Source: Tabrizicola sp. (GTDB lineage: Bacteria; Pseudomonadota; Alphaproteobacteria; Rhodobacterales; Rhodobacteraceae). Taken from it: a stretch of 64,000 nucleotides of DNA. Below the pieces are notes generated by a model. The model did no database searches, was not told the DNA's origin, and saw only the letters and a program-made list of their open reading frames with translations. The stretch's first letter is position 1, and every line of letters starts with the position of its first letter. The DNA lies in assembly GCF_016793705.1 (NCBI RefSeq), contig NZ_JAEULO010000023.1, positions 22,589 through 86,588 on the forward strand. The letters run 5' to 3'. Below, piece by piece: positions 8,310 to 17,427 of the stretch. The position numbers and the translations under genes were made by a program.

Positions 8310-8836
8310 GGCAACCGGCCCTTCAGCACCATCGGCAGGCCCGCGATCACCGTCACCACCAGCCCGCCGACTGCGGCGAGGCGCTGGTTCAACCGCCCCT
8401 GTTCGTCGCGAAAGCGCCGGGCCAGCGCATTTTCGGGAACTATTCCCCAGCCAGTCTCGTTGCTGACGATGACGGTGGGGGCGGGACAGGCCGCCAGCGC
8501 GGCGAGAAGCCGGGCGGTCTCGACGCCAAGGTCATGGTCGGCGAGGAGGTGGTTCGTCAGCCAGAGCGTCGCGCAGTCGACGAGGACGGCCTCCTCCGGC
8601 CGGGCCTCGGCCAGGGCGGCGGCGAGGGCGAGCGGCGCCTCGACCGTGGTCCAGGCGGTGCCGCGGTCGCTGCGGTGTCTCGCAATGCGGTCGCGCATCT
8701 CGTCGTCATGAGGTTCGGCGGTGGCGATGTAGCGGCGGGGCCGGGCGGAAGCGGTGACGAGGCCTTCGGCGAAGGCGGACTTTCCAGACCGGGCGCCGCC
8801 GACGACGAGGGTAAGGGGCGGCAGTGATCCGGGCAC
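8306..8836 (-). CDS. cobU: Adenosylcobinamide kinase / guanylyltransferase CobU (CobP)
   Basis: A bifunctional enzyme of the cobalamin nucleotide loop: it phosphorylates adenosylcobinamide and then transfers GMP. The P-loop is GGARSGKS near the N-terminus, followed by RYIATAEPHDDEMRDRI and HRSDRGTAWTTVEAP (GMP-linked His region) and DCATLWLTNHL. I place the start at GTG (MPGSLPPLTLVVGG, 176 residues) with GGAG eight bases upstream; a longer upstream frame overlaps the divergent rpoH and is not coding. It overlaps the phosphatase gene by four bases. Confidence 0.93.
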   Translation of the reverse strand: MPGSLPPLTLVVGGARSGKSAFAEGLVTASARPRRYIATAEPHDDEMRDRIARHRSDRGTAWTTVEAPLALAAALAEARPEEAVLVDCATLWLTNHLLADHDLGVETARLLAALAACPAPTVIVSNETGWGIVPENALARRFRDEQGRLNQRLAAVGGLVVTVIAGLPMVLKGRLP

Positions 8837-8903
8837 GGGATTGCTCCGTAAAAGGATAGCGGGCAGGGCGAGAACGTCGCCACGACCCGGACAGGAGGTG
8901 GCC

Positions 8904-9779
8904 ATGGCCCTGGACGGATATACCGACCGGAACGTCTCGCGCCAAGCGATGAAGGCAGAACTTCTGGATGCCGAGACCGAGGTGCAACTGGCGCGGGCCT
9001 GGCGCGATTTCCGCGACGAGAGGGCGCTGCACCGGCTGATCACCGCTTATATGCGGCTCGCGATCAGCATGGCGGCGCGCTTCCGCCGCTATGGCGCGCC
9101 GATGAACGACCTGATCCAGGAGGCGAGCCTGGGCCTGATGAAGGCGGCCGACAAGTTCGACCCTGATCGGGGCGTGCGGTTCTCGACCTACGCCGTCTGG
9201 TGGATCAAGGCGGGAGTCCAGGATTATGTGATGCGCAACTGGTCTATGGTGCGGACCGGATCGACCTCCAGCCAGAAGTCGCTTTTCTTCAACCTGCGCC
9301 GGGTGCAGGCCCGGCTGGAACGCGAAGGATGGGAGCGTGGCGAGCCTCTCGACCCGGTCGCCCTGCGTCGGCAGGTCGCAGAGGAGCTGGATGTTCCGCT
9401 GGCGGATGTGGAGATGATGGAAGGGCGGCTCTCGGGCTCGGACTTTTCGCTGAACGCGGTGCAGAGTGTGGAGGAGGGCCGCGAATGGATCGAGGCGCTG
9501 GAGGACGAGGGTGTGCAGGCCGCCGAGGCGGTCGAGGCCGCGCATGATGCCGAGCTGCTGCGTAACTGGCTGGCAGAGGCGCTTCTGGGTCTGAACCCGC
9601 GCGAACGCTATATCGTCGCCGAACGCAAGCTGAAGGGCGAGGGCCGGACGCTGGAGTCGCTTGGTGTGGAACTGGGCCTGTCGAAAGAGCGCATCCGCCA
9701 GCTGGAAGCTGCGGCCTTCGCCAAGATGCGCCGCAACCTGGAAGGCCAGTCCCAGGAGCTGCGGCATTTCCTGGCATGA
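8904..9779 (+). CDS. rpoH: RNA polymerase sigma-32 factor (RpoH, RpoHII-like)
   Basis: A 291-residue sigma-70-family factor of the heat-shock group. Region 2 shows LITAYMRLAISMAARFRRYG, DLIQEASLGLMKAADKFDP and RFSTYAVWWIKAGVQDYVMR. Region 4 has ESLGVELGLSKERIRQLEAAAF. The RpoH box is visible as SQKSLFFNLRR. The start MALDGYTDRN has a strong AGGAGG site. Many Rhodobacteraceae carry two RpoH proteins; the N-terminus and lack of chaperone neighbours suggest RpoHII (oxidative or singlet-oxygen responses), an inference. It is divergent from cobU. Confidence 0.95.
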   Translation: MALDGYTDRNVSRQAMKAELLDAETEVQLARAWRDFRDERALHRLITAYMRLAISMAARFRRYGAPMNDLIQEASLGLMKAADKFDPDRGVRFSTYAVWWIKAGVQDYVMRNWSMVRTGSTSSQKSLFFNLRRVQARLEREGWERGEPLDPVALRRQVAEELDVPLADVEMMEGRLSGSDFSLNAVQSVEEGREWIEALEDEGVQAAEAVEAAHDAELLRNWLAEALLGLNPRERYIVAERKLKGEGRTLESLGVELGLSKERIRQLEAAAFAKMRRNLEGQSQELRHFLA

Positions 9780-9805
9780 CCTCCGTGGGTTCGGGCGGTT
9801 CTAAA

Positions 9806-9900
9806 AGGAACGCTGACGCGCAATCCTTCAGGTCGCCCGCGCGCCTTCGCGCTTGGCTTCGAAATGCGCGCCGCGCGGGGATATTTGCCCGAGTATGAAA
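9806..9900. repeat. Degenerate copy of the intergenic repeat after rpoH
   Basis: GAACGCTGACGCGC followed by a GC-rich inverted segment (GCGCGCCTTCGCGC) and GGGGATATTTGCCCGAGTATGAAAG. It is the same block order as copies at 6620 and 12902 but more diverged, and sits between rpoH and coaBC. Confidence 0.65.
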
Positions 9901-9973
9901 GCCGGTGCGGGGTGTTGAGTTTGCCCCCTGCGGCCCCTACACCTGAAGGCAGGCCTTGAAGGAGGACCTGCCG

Positions 9974-11170
9974 ATGCTGGCGGACAAGCGCATTCTTCTG
10001 ATCATCGGCGGCGGCATCGCGGCCTATAAGGCGCTGGACCTGATCCGGCGGCTGCGCGAGCGCGGGGCTTCGGTGCGCGCGGTGATGACGGCGGCGGCGC
10101 AGCAGTTCGTCACGCCGCTGTCGGTGGGGGCGCTGACGGCGGATCATGTCTTCACCGATCTGTTCGACCGGCAGGACGAGCAGGATGTCGGCCATATCCG
10201 GCTGTCGCGTGAGGCCGACCTGATCGTGGTGGCCCCGGCGACCGCCGACCTGATGGCGAAGCTGGCGCAGGGGCTGGCGGGCGATCTGGCCAGTGCGGTG
10301 CTCTTGGCGACCGACAAGCCGGTGCTGATGGCCCCGGCGATGAATCCCCGGATGTGGGCGCATCCGGCGACACGGCGCAACCAGGTGCAACTTCTGGCCG
10401 ACGGGGTGCGGCTCATCGGACCGGGTCGCGGCGAGATGGCGGAAAGCGGCGAGGCGGGCGAGGGACGGATGGCCGAGCCGCTGGAGATCGTGGCGGCCAT
10501 CGCGGCGGCGTTTGGGGGTGGACCTTTGGCGGGGCGGCATGTCCTGGTGACTTCGGGGCCGACGCATGAACCGATTGATCCTGTGCGCTATATCGCCAAC
10601 CGCTCCTCTGGCGCGCAAGGCACGGCGTTGGCGGCGGCGCTGCGCGATCTGGGCGCGCGGGTGACGTTCGTGACCGGGCCGGCGGTGGTGCCGCCGCCGG
10701 TGAGGGTGGAGGTCGTCCGGGTGGAGACGGCGCGCGAGATGGCTTCGGCGGTGGAGGCGGCGCTCCCCGCCGATGCGGCGGTGATGGCGGCGGCGGTGGC
10801 CGATTGGCGGGTGACGAATGCAAGCGGCCAGAAGTTGAAGAAGGACGGCTCGGGCAAGCCGCCGGCGCTGGACTTCGCCGAGAACCCGGACATCCTGGCC
10901 ATGGTCGCGAAGGGGTCGAAGCGGCCCCGGCTGGTGGTGGGCTTCGCGGCAGAGACCGCGGATGTGGTGGCCCATGCCACCGCCAAGCGGGCGCGCAAGG
11001 GTTGCGACTGGATCGTGGCGAACGATGTGTCCCCGGCGACGGGGATCATGGGAGGCGCGGAGAATGCGGTCACGCTGATTTCGGACCAAGGTGCCGAGAC
11101 CTGGCCCCGGATGGGCAAGGACGCGGTCGCGCGGAAGCTGGCGGCGCGGATCGCCGAGGCTTTGGCGTGA
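9974..11170 (+). CDS. coaBC: Bifunctional phosphopantothenoylcysteine decarboxylase / phosphopantothenate-cysteine ligase CoaBC (Dfp)
   Basis: This enzyme makes 4'-phosphopantetheine in coenzyme A synthesis. It has 398 residues. The CoaC flavoprotein half (about 1-180) has [27 protein letters not shown] with the active-site His, and PAMNPRMW. The CoaB ligase half has [21 protein letters not shown] and AAAVADWRV. The chosen ATG ([14 protein letters not shown]) has a GGAGG site; the upstream ATG would add only six residues. It is followed by dut, the same gene order as in many bacteria. Confidence 0.96.
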   Translation: MLADKRILLIIGGGIAAYKALDLIRRLRERGASVRAVMTAAAQQFVTPLSVGALTADHVFTDLFDRQDEQDVGHIRLSREADLIVVAPATADLMAKLAQGLAGDLASAVLLATDKPVLMAPAMNPRMWAHPATRRNQVQLLADGVRLIGPGRGEMAESGEAGEGRMAEPLEIVAAIAAAFGGGPLAGRHVLVTSGPTHEPIDPVRYIANRSSGAQGTALAAALRDLGARVTFVTGPAVVPPPVRVEVVRVETAREMASAVEAALPADAAVMAAAVADWRVTNASGQKLKKDGSGKPPALDFAENPDILAMVAKGSKRPRLVVGFAAETADVVAHATAKRARKGCDWIVANDVSPATGIMGGAENAVTLISDQGAETWPRMGKDAVARKLAARIAEALA

Positions 11171-11184
11171 CGCGGGCGTCGGAG

Positions 11185-11217
11185 CCTCCGGCGGGGATAT
11201 TTGGGCCAGTATGAAAG
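11185..11217 (+). repeat. GGGGATATTTG intergenic motif between coaBC and dut
   Basis: A complete copy of the short dispersed motif: CCTCCGGCGGGGATATTTG, then GGCCAGTATGAAAG. The ATG inside it lies in frame with dut and could be mistaken for its start. It occupies most of the 55-base gap. Confidence 0.85.
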
Positions 11218-11225
11218 GGCAGGGA

Positions 11226-11705
11226 ATGGGGCCGGTGGTGCAGGTGCTTTGGGAAGACTGGGCTGACCGGAGCCTGCCTTTGCCCAGCTACCAGACGGCG
11301 GGCGCGGCGGGGGCGGATCTCTGCGCGAATTTCCCCGAGGTCGAGCGGGCGGCGGGGCTGGTGCTGGCGCCGATGCAGCGGGCGATCTGTCCGACCGGGA
11401 TCCGGGTGGCGATCCCTGAAGGCTATGAGATGCAGGTGCGGCCCCGGTCTGGGCTCGCCTCGAAGCACGGGATCACCCTGCCGAACACGCCGGGGACCAT
11501 CGACAGCGATTATCGGGGGCCGCTGGGGGTGGCGCTGATCAACCTCGGGACCGAACCCTACACGGTGCGGCATGGCGACCGGGTGGCGCAGGCGGTGGTC
11601 GCGCCGGTGGTGCAGGCGGGCTTCGCGATGGTCGAGGCGCTGGACGAGACCGCGCGGGGCACCGGCGGGTTCGGCTCGACCGGGTTCGGGACCGGAAAAC
11701 CGTGA
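11226..11705 (+). CDS. dut: dUTP diphosphatase
   Basis: This enzyme hydrolyses dUTP to dUMP and pyrophosphate, keeping uracil out of DNA and supplying dTMP synthesis. It has 159 residues. Trimeric dUTPase motifs are all present: [37 protein letters not shown] and the C-terminal [11 protein letters not shown] prefer MGPVVQVLW over an ATG five codons upstream that belongs to a dispersed repeat. Its stop overlaps the next gene start (GTGA). Confidence 0.96.
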   Translation: MGPVVQVLWEDWADRSLPLPSYQTAGAAGADLCANFPEVERAAGLVLAPMQRAICPTGIRVAIPEGYEMQVRPRSGLASKHGITLPNTPGTIDSDYRGPLGVALINLGTEPYTVRHGDRVAQAVVAPVVQAGFAMVEALDETARGTGGFGSTGFGTGKP

Positions 11706-12757
11706 CCTCGGGCCTTTTCGTCCTTCTCAGCCAATTCGGGCTTCTGGGCCTGGCCGTCGTCGGCCTTATTGCCTGGGTCCGCGACTGGTCGCGCGCCAAG
11801 GCCTATGGTTGGCTGGCGGCGGTCTGGCTGGGAGGCCTGGTCTCGTCCTGGCTGCGCCATGATGCCGAGGCGGCGGCCGGGTATGTCAGGCTCTGGATTG
11901 CCGTGGGGCTGATCGGGCTTGTCGCGGCAGGCTATGGCGAGGGGGTTCGCTGGCTGCGGCGGCGGACACGCGCGACGCCAACGGTGGCAGCCGCGTCGGG
12001 CGGGTTCCGCGAGGCGGAGCTGGACCGCTATGCCCGCCACATCATCCTGCGCGAGATCGGCGGGCCGGGGCAGAAGCGGCTGAAGGCGGCGAAGGTGCTG
12101 GTCGTGGGCGCGGGGGGGCTGGGATCTCCGGTGCTTCTCTACCTCGCGGCGGCGGGGGTGGGGGTGATCGGCGTGATCGACGATGATGTCGTCGAAGGGT
12201 CGAACCTGCAGCGGCAGGTGATCCATACCGACGGGCGGATCGGGATGGCGAAGGTCTTCTCGGCGGAGGTCGCGATGCGGGCCTTGAACCCGTTCATCGA
12301 GGTGCGGCCCTATCATCGGCGGCTGACCGGGGAGTTCGCGGTGGATCTGGTCCGCGACTACGACCTCGTGCTGGACGGGACGGACGATTTCGACACCCGC
12401 TATCTGGTCAACCGGGCTTGCGTCGCGGCGGGGGTGCCGCTGATTTCCGGGGCGATCACGCAGTGGGAGGGGCAGGTGTCGCTGTTCGATCCCGCGAAGG
12501 GGGGGCCGTGCTATGCCTGCGTCTTCCCGGTGAAGCCTGCGCCCGGCCTGGTGCCGACCTGTGCGGAGGCGGGGGTGGCGGCGCCGCTGCCGGGGGTGAT
12601 CGGGTCGATGATGGCGATGGAGGCGGTGAAGTGGGTCACCGGAGCGGGGGAAACCCTGGCGGGACGGCTGATGATCCACGATGCGCTGTATATGGAGGCG
12701 CGGGTGATCGGGGTCAGGAAGCGGGAGGATTGCGAGGTTTGCGGGGGGCGGCACTGA
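11702..12757 (+). CDS. MoeB/ThiF-type adenylyltransferase with N-terminal membrane domain
   Basis: A 351-residue E1-like enzyme that would adenylate the C-terminus of a sulfur-carrier protein (MoaD or ThiS). The catalytic domain starts near residue 101 ([20 protein letters not shown]). It shows the GAGGLGS nucleotide loop, [13 protein letters not shown], the zinc pair CYAC and CEVC, and the PTCAEAGV loop cysteine. The first 100 residues instead form about three hydrophobic helices followed by an Arg-rich stretch. This anchors the enzyme to the membrane, which is not standard for MoeB. GTG start overlapping dut. Confidence 0.9.
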   Translation: MTSGLFVLLSQFGLLGLAVVGLIAWVRDWSRAKAYGWLAAVWLGGLVSSWLRHDAEAAAGYVRLWIAVGLIGLVAAGYGEGVRWLRRRTRATPTVAAASGGFREAELDRYARHIILREIGGPGQKRLKAAKVLVVGAGGLGSPVLLYLAAAGVGVIGVIDDDVVEGSNLQRQVIHTDGRIGMAKVFSAEVAMRALNPFIEVRPYHRRLTGEFAVDLVRDYDLVLDGTDDFDTRYLVNRACVAAGVPLISGAITQWEGQVSLFDPAKGGPCYACVFPVKPAPGLVPTCAEAGVAAPLPGVIGSMMAMEAVKWVTGAGETLAGRLMIHDALYMEARVIGVRKREDCEVCGGRH

Positions 12758-12761
12758 GGAG

Positions 12762-12776
12762 TGTCCACGGTGGACA
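12762..12776. repeat. 15-base palindrome TGTCCACGGTGGACA, copy 1
   Basis: A near-perfect palindrome (7-base arms, one central base) five bases after the moeB-like stop codon. An identical 15-mer sits four bases after the gap stop at 39607. It could be a protein-binding site or part of a 3' structure; no T-run follows. Confidence 0.6.
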
Positions 12777-12901
12777 AAGTTCGGAAGTGTTTTTAGATCA
12801 ATGGCTTGGGTTTTTTTGTTTACCCGGGGTTAAGGGTTGTGGCGGTAGCTCCCAACCCCAAGGTGCCTGATGACCGTGCGTTCTGCGGGGTGGGACGGGT
12901 G

Positions 12902-13010
12902 TTGAATTGAGCGCTGACGCGCGAAGACTCCTTGTCTCGCCTCTGTGCGTGAAGGACGCACAGAGGCTCGGGATTGCCTCCGGCGGGGATATTTGGGGCC
13001 AGGTGAAAGG
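12902..13010. repeat. Structured intergenic repeat, copy 2
   Basis: The block order is the same as at 6620: TTGAATTGAGCGC, CTTGTCTCG, hairpin, CCTCCGGCGGGGATATTTG, GGTGAAAGG. The hairpin is GCCTCTGTGCGT / ACGCACAGAGGC (12939-12950 and 12956-12967) with loop GAAGG. Relative to copy 1 the stem differs by paired changes (C-G to T-A), so pairing is kept. It fills much of the 339-base gap from 12758 to 13096, where I see no gene. Confidence 0.85.
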
Positions 13011-13096
13011 TATGGGGTTTTGGAGGGGTGTGGGCGATTGACGCTGGGCATTCGTGAAGAGGACACTGAAGCAGTAGCTGTGCGAGGTCGACCTTC

Positions 13097-13669
13097 TTGA
13101 AAGGTATCCCAAACTTCATCCGGTGGGTTGGGGGTCTGCTCTTTTTCGCCTGGATTGTTTGGCAAGTTACCTTTCCCTCCTTCGCCTGGAACCAGAAGCT
13201 TACTCTGGTGGTCCAGACGCCGTCCGGTGAGGTCACCGGGTCCTCGGTCAGTGCGGTGCGTGTGCGGATGGGGCCCAATCTGTTGATGGATTTCCCAAGC
13301 ATCGGCGTTGAGTTTGTCGGTGAGGCCGCTTTTGTGGAGATTTCGCCCGGCCGATATCTCTTTGCGTTGGTCAGCAATGGTCAGGGTTGGGCGAGTGATA
13401 CCTTCGCGCCGGTTTCGATTGAGCGGAGCTTCACAGGGCGGATGGGTAGGATCGAGCGGAGCCTGGCTGACCCTCCGAAGGATATCCCGCGCGACCGTTG
13501 GCCGATGCTGGTGACCTTTGACGACGTCTCGAAACCCGAGTCGGTAGTGGAGGTGGACCCGGAGGACCTTGCGGCGGTGTTTGGTGAGGGGGTGCGGTTG
13601 CAGGCGGTGACGCTGGAGATCACCGAGGAAGAGGTGACGGAGGGGCGAGTGGAGGGGGTGTCGGGGTGA
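13097..13669 (+). CDS. Hypothetical membrane-anchored protein
   Basis: A 190-residue protein with one N-terminal hydrophobic helix (about residues 10-30, VGGLLFFAWIVWQVTFPSF). A beta-rich extracytoplasmic part of about 160 residues follows. The stretch PRDRWPMLVTFDDVSKPESV recalls Rhodobacteraceae proteins of unknown function. The only start I can place is TTG with no clear ribosome site, so the true start may differ. It stands alone between repeats. Confidence 0.65.
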   Translation: MKGIPNFIRWVGGLLFFAWIVWQVTFPSFAWNQKLTLVVQTPSGEVTGSSVSAVRVRMGPNLLMDFPSIGVEFVGEAAFVEISPGRYLFALVSNGQGWASDTFAPVSIERSFTGRMGRIERSLADPPKDIPRDRWPMLVTFDDVSKPESVVEVDPEDLAAVFGEGVRLQAVTLEITEEEVTEGRVEGVSG

Positions 13670-13932
13670 ATTCCGGATTATCCCGAAGCGCCCATTATTC
13701 CTAAAGTCGATCCGATGGACTGGAGCCTTCCGGCCGTGCTTCGGCAAGGCGACTTCGTTCGTCGGCAGTGACGGTAGAATGCGACGGTATGATGCGCTGT
13801 AGCGCACCCTACGTATCTTCGACGCGCGGGCGAGCGTCCATTGGTTCCCCATGTATGGATCCCCGCCTTCGCGGGGATGACAGGGGGGAAGGGAGTCGGG
13901 GTGAACCCCGACCTACCGGAGCCACGTCGGCG
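13670..13932. repeat. Intergenic region with palindromic repeats, no gene
   Basis: The 263 bases hold no supported gene. They contain a hairpin of REP-like type, ATCCCCGC-CTTC-GCGGGGAT (13859-13878), and a GCGCTGTAGCGCACCCTACG motif (from about 13794) of the kind scattered in proteobacterial intergenic DNA. The region separates a plus-strand gene from a convergent amidase gene. Confidence 0.6.
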
Positions 13933-15306
13933 TCACGGGGTGACGGCGGGGATTTCCGGGGCGAGGAGGTCGGCCAGGTCGAGCAGGATGTGCTCGCAGC
14001 CGCGGTCGGCGAGGGCCTGGATGCCGATCGGGTGGCTGAGGGTGCGTCCCGTGGTGACGGTCAGCCCGGGAAGGCCCATGAACGGGGGTGCGATCTGGGG
14101 CATCTGCGCCTCAATGACCTTGGCAAAGGCGTCCGGACTGCTGGTGTCGTAGTGGTCGGGGAAGGGCAGGCGGGCGGAGACCGGGGTCAGGAGGACCGGC
14201 CAGTCGGCGAAGAAGCCACGCCAGAGCCGGGCGAGGCGGGCGCGGGATTGCAGCGCCTTCATGAAGCTTTCGAGCGTGGGTGGCGGGGCGAGTTTCATCA
14301 ACTCGCGATGGACGAAGGAGGCGTCGGGATCGGCTTCGCGGGCGATGGCCTCGGCCCCGCCCAGGCCGAATTCGGAGAGCCAGAGAGTGAGTTGCAGCTC
14401 CATCGCCTCGCGGAAGGGAGGGAGGGCGGGGGTGCCGATCTCCCAGCCTTGGGATTCGAGGGTTTTCGCGGCGGCGGTGAGGGCGTCCCGGATTGCGGGG
14501 TCGGTGTTGAGGCTGTCGGGAGTGAGCGCGAGCGCGGCGCGTCTTGGGTAGGGGGTGGCAGTGGCCGCGGTCCACCAGGGGTCGCGCGGGTCGGGCTGGG
14601 AGAGGGCCTGAAGGCCGAGGCGCAGGTCGGCGGCGGAGCGGGCGAGCGGGCCGGAGACGGCCATCAACTGCCCGCCGATCAGGCGGTCGCCGGCCGTGGC
14701 GTTGAAGGCGGGGACGCGGCCGAGGCCGGGGCGCAGGCCATGGATGCCGCAGGCATAGGCGGGATAGCGGATCGAGCCCGCGATGTCGGTGCCGTGGGCG
14801 ATGGGGCCGAGACCGGCGGCCACCGCCGAGGCGGCCCCGCCCGAGGAGCCGCCGGGAGTGAGGGCCGGGAAGGCGGGATTCTTCGTCGCGCCGTGCAGCG
14901 CGTTGCGGGTGAACCAGCGCAGGGAGAAGGCGGGCGTGTTGGTGCGCCCGACGATCACCGCCCCGGCGCGGCGGAGGTTGGCGACGGGCGGGCTGTCTTC
15001 CTGCGCGATGAGGTCGGCCTGGATGCGCAACCCATTGGTGGTGGCGAAGCCCGCCTGGTCGATGTTGACCTTGACGGTGACTGGGACACCGGCGAGGGGG
15101 CCGGGGTCCTCGCCTTTGGCGATCCGGGCGTCGACGGCGCGGGCCTCGCTCAGCGCATCTTCGTCGCGGCGCTGGACGATGGCGTTGAGGCCGGGGTTCA
15201 GCCTTTCGATCCGGGCGAGGGTGGCGCGGATCGCCTCCTCGGCGGAAAGCTGGCGGGAGCGGATGAGGGCGGCGAGCGCCGAGGCGGTGAAGGTTGCGGG
15301 GTCCAT
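13933..15306 (-). CDS. Amidase-signature family hydrolase
   Basis: A 457-residue amidase-signature enzyme that hydrolyses carbon-nitrogen amide bonds. The Ser-cisSer-Lys triad is visible as Lys79 (VPVTVKVN), the Gly-Ser-rich loop TPGGSSGGAAS (Ser154/155) and Ser178 (GTDIAGSIRYPA). The last motif usually reads GTDxGGS; here Ala replaces the first Gly. Substrate cannot be inferred. It is not GatA, because the usual gatCAB partners are absent. It is a single gene on the minus strand. Confidence 0.9.
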   Translation of the reverse strand: MDPATFTASALAALIRSRQLSAEEAIRATLARIERLNPGLNAIVQRRDEDALSEARAVDARIAKGEDPGPLAGVPVTVKVNIDQAGFATTNGLRIQADLIAQEDSPPVANLRRAGAVIVGRTNTPAFSLRWFTRNALHGATKNPAFPALTPGGSSGGAASAVAAGLGPIAHGTDIAGSIRYPAYACGIHGLRPGLGRVPAFNATAGDRLIGGQLMAVSGPLARSAADLRLGLQALSQPDPRDPWWTAATATPYPRRAALALTPDSLNTDPAIRDALTAAAKTLESQGWEIGTPALPPFREAMELQLTLWLSEFGLGGAEAIAREADPDASFVHRELMKLAPPPTLESFMKALQSRARLARLWRGFFADWPVLLTPVSARLPFPDHYDTSSPDAFAKVIEAQMPQIAPPFMGLPGLTVTTGRTLSHPIGIQALADRGCEHILLDLADLLAPEIPAVTP

Positions 15307-15522
15307 CGGGCGTCCTTTCCGGCGGGCAGGGTGGCCCGGATTGAGCGCATTGGGAAGGGGTGGGCGGATTGCAGGGCGCAGGACGGGCCGAAGAGGCTGA
15401 CCGGCCTTCTCGCGGAAAACCGGAAGGCGGGCCGGATCAGGGAAACCGCAGCTCGCGACTTGCTTGCCGCCGGTCGCGTTCCCAGATCGTGCAACAGGCC
15501 TGCCTACAAGGGGAAGACGGCA

Positions 15523-15615
15523 TTGCTGTGCAGGTTGCTCTGGTGGTGGGTCAAGCTGTGCCTCTGGATCTGGCTTTGCATCCTGGTTCTGGTGGTCCTG
15601 CTTCCGGTGCGGTGA
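15523..15615 (+). CDS. Possible 30-residue Trp-rich membrane peptide
   Basis: A short ORF with TTG start preceded by AGGGGAAG. It encodes a nearly wholly hydrophobic peptide (LCRLLWWWVKLCLWIWLCI and then LVLVVLLPVR). It resembles small membrane peptides found as type I toxins or regulatory micropeptides. No other coding evidence exists; it sits in a 348-base gap (15307-15654) between two minus-strand genes. The remainder of the gap shows nothing I can name. Confidence 0.3.
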   Translation: MLCRLLWWWVKLCLWIWLCILVLVVLLPVR

Positions 15616-15654
15616 GCAGGCCCGGGTCGTGGCGGCGGAGCGGTGGCCGGGGCG

Positions 15655-16449
15655 TCAGCCGATCCGGTAGCTGGATGCGGTGACGCCGCCGAAGAGATCG
15701 GTGTCGTGATAGACCATGGTCGCCGTTTCGCCTTCCGCCGCGCCAAGGGCAGCGAAGAGGGGGATGAAATGGTCTTCCTCCTTGTGGCAGGTGCGGGCGT
15801 AGGGGGCGTCTTCCCAGTGGATCAGGCGGTTCGTGCGGTCGTTTGGCGGGGCGGCCATGGTTTCGGCGAGCCAGGCGTCGAAAGCCTCGGACGGGACTTT
15901 CGCGCCGGGGCCGAAGAGGCGAAGGTTGTGGTAGCTGAGGCCGGAGCCGATGATCAGCACGCCCTCGTCGCGCAGGGGGGCGAGGGCGCGGCCGAGGGCG
16001 AAATGCTCGGCCGGGGAATAGCCTTTGCGGAGCGAGACCTGGAACAGCGGCACCGAGGCATCGGGATACATGACATAGGCCGGGACGAAGGTACCGTGAT
16101 CGTAGCCCTGCGCCGGATCGAGCCGGACGGGAAGGCCGGCGGCCTTGATCAATTCGGCGGCCCGGGCAGCAAGGTCAGGGGCGCCGGGGGCCTTGTACTG
16201 GATCTGGAAGGTTTCGGGCGGGAAGCCGTGGTAGTCATAGACCATCGGCGGGTTCGGGCTGGACATGACGGCGAAGCTCGCGTCCTCCCAATGACCGGAG
16301 ATCATCAGGATCGCCTTCGGGCGTTCGGGCAGGTCCTTGACCATCTGCACGAAGCTGGCTTCCAGATTGCGGAACATTGCGCGCCAGTCCGGCATCCAGG
16401 GCCAGGGGCCGCCGCCGTGGCTGATGAAATAGGTGGGCATTCGGGTCAT
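15655..16449 (-). CDS. ygiD: DODA-type extradiol aromatic ring-opening dioxygenase
   Basis: A 264-residue member of the LigB/DODA superfamily (YgiD-like, class III extradiol dioxygenases). Metal-ligand histidines are in YFISHGGGPWPW, ISGHWED and YDHGTFVPAYVMYP; GSGLSYHNLRLFGP and ASSYRIG at the end are typical. In the family these enzymes open catechol rings such as DOPA; the substrate here is unknown. I chose MTRMPTYFISH because GGAGG lies just upstream. The longer upstream frame is not supported. Confidence 0.9.
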   Translation of the reverse strand: MTRMPTYFISHGGGPWPWMPDWRAMFRNLEASFVQMVKDLPERPKAILMISGHWEDASFAVMSSPNPPMVYDYHGFPPETFQIQYKAPGAPDLAARAAELIKAAGLPVRLDPAQGYDHGTFVPAYVMYPDASVPLFQVSLRKGYSPAEHFALGRALAPLRDEGVLIIGSGLSYHNLRLFGPGAKVPSEAFDAWLAETMAAPPNDRTNRLIHWEDAPYARTCHKEEDHFIPLFAALGAAEGETATMVYHDTDLFGGVTASSYRIG

Positions 16450-16606
16450 CGGGGCCTCCATCGTTGCGGTGAAAGTGGGGGATGGCGCGGGGGGGCGCAA
16501 CTCTGCATTCAGGGCCTGCTGTCGTGCAGGGGTGCACAGGGGCCGCCGGGTTGCAAGCGGCCCGGGCTCCCGGCATAGTCGGGCAAAACCAACGGGAGCC
16601 TGACCC

Positions 16607-17392
16607 ATGAAACTGACTGCTGCCGCCCTTCTGGGCCTTGCCACGCTTGCCGCGCCCGCCCTGGCGCAGGACCTGCCCGACCTCGCGGGCAAGGAAGTCG
16701 TGGTCGTGACCGAAAACGCCTATCCGCCGCTGCAATTCCTGGACAAGTCCGGCGCGGCGGTGGGCTGGGAATACGACGCGATGGCGGAAATCGCCAAGCG
16801 GCTGAACATCACCGTGAAATACGAGAACACCAGCTGGGATGCGATGATCCCCGCCGTGTCGGAAGGCCAGTACGACATCGGCATGACCGGGATCACCATC
16901 AAGGACGAGCGCAAGGAGAAGGTCGATTTCTCCGACCCCTACATGCGGTCCGAGATGCTGATGATCGTGCGCGGGGATGAGGCGCGGTTCACCGATGCGG
17001 CGTCCTTCGCGGCGATCCCGGAGCTGCTGGTCTCGGCCCAGCCGGGGACTTCGCCCTTCTATGCGGCCGTGTATGAGATCCTCGACGGGAACGAGGAGAA
17101 CCCGCGGATCATCAAGTTCGAGACCTTCGGGGCGGGGCTTGAGGCGCTGAAGGCGGGGGACGTGGACCTGACGTTGTCGGATTCCACGGCTGCGAACGGC
17201 TATGTCGCGGCCTCGAACGGCGGGTTGAAGATCATCGGCACGCCGCTGGCGTCCGAGGATTTCGGCTTCATCTTCCCGAAAGGGTCCGAGCTGGTGGCGC
17301 CGGTCAATGCGGCGATCGCCAGCATGAAGGCGGACGGCACGCTGGATGCGCTGAACCAGAAATGGTTCGTCGACTACAAGATGGGCGAGTGA
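16607..17392 (+). CDS. Amino-acid ABC transporter substrate-binding protein
   Basis: A 261-residue periplasmic binding protein (type II, SBP_bac_3). The signal peptide [20 protein letters not shown] is followed by [16 protein letters not shown] and [19 protein letters not shown], the usual amino-acid-binding motifs, and the closing [11 protein letters not shown] permease gene follows 35 bases later on the same strand, with a strong hairpin in between. Ligand not determinable. Confidence 0.93.
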   Translation: MKLTAAALLGLATLAAPALAQDLPDLAGKEVVVVTENAYPPLQFLDKSGAAVGWEYDAMAEIAKRLNITVKYENTSWDAMIPAVSEGQYDIGMTGITIKDERKEKVDFSDPYMRSEMLMIVRGDEARFTDAASFAAIPELLVSAQPGTSPFYAAVYEILDGNEENPRIIKFETFGAGLEALKAGDVDLTLSDSTAANGYVAASNGGLKIIGTPLASEDFGFIFPKGSELVAPVNAAIASMKADGTLDALNQKWFVDYKMGE

Positions 17393-17398
17393 AAGGCC

Positions 17399-17421
17399 GC
17401 CCCCGGGTCTGACCCGGGGGC
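17399..17421 (+). terminator. Strong hairpin between binding-protein and permease genes
   Basis: Perfect 11-base inverted arms GCCCCCGGGTC / GACCCGGGGGC separated by one T, seven bases after the binding-protein stop. There is no T-run, so it may protect the upstream mRNA or partly terminate. That would give more binding protein than permease, as in other ABC operons. Confidence 0.7.
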
Positions 17422-17427
17422 ACGCTG

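Noticed and set aside
11211-11225. ATG at 11211 as start of dut
   Set aside because: It is the ATG of the dispersed GATATTT repeat; the following Met aligns with usual dUTPase starts.
13768-15615. 615-residue plus-strand ORF
   Set aside because: Antisense to the amidase with intact catalytic motifs; Gly/Glu-rich translation without domains. Only its last 30 codons were kept as a possible separate micropeptide.
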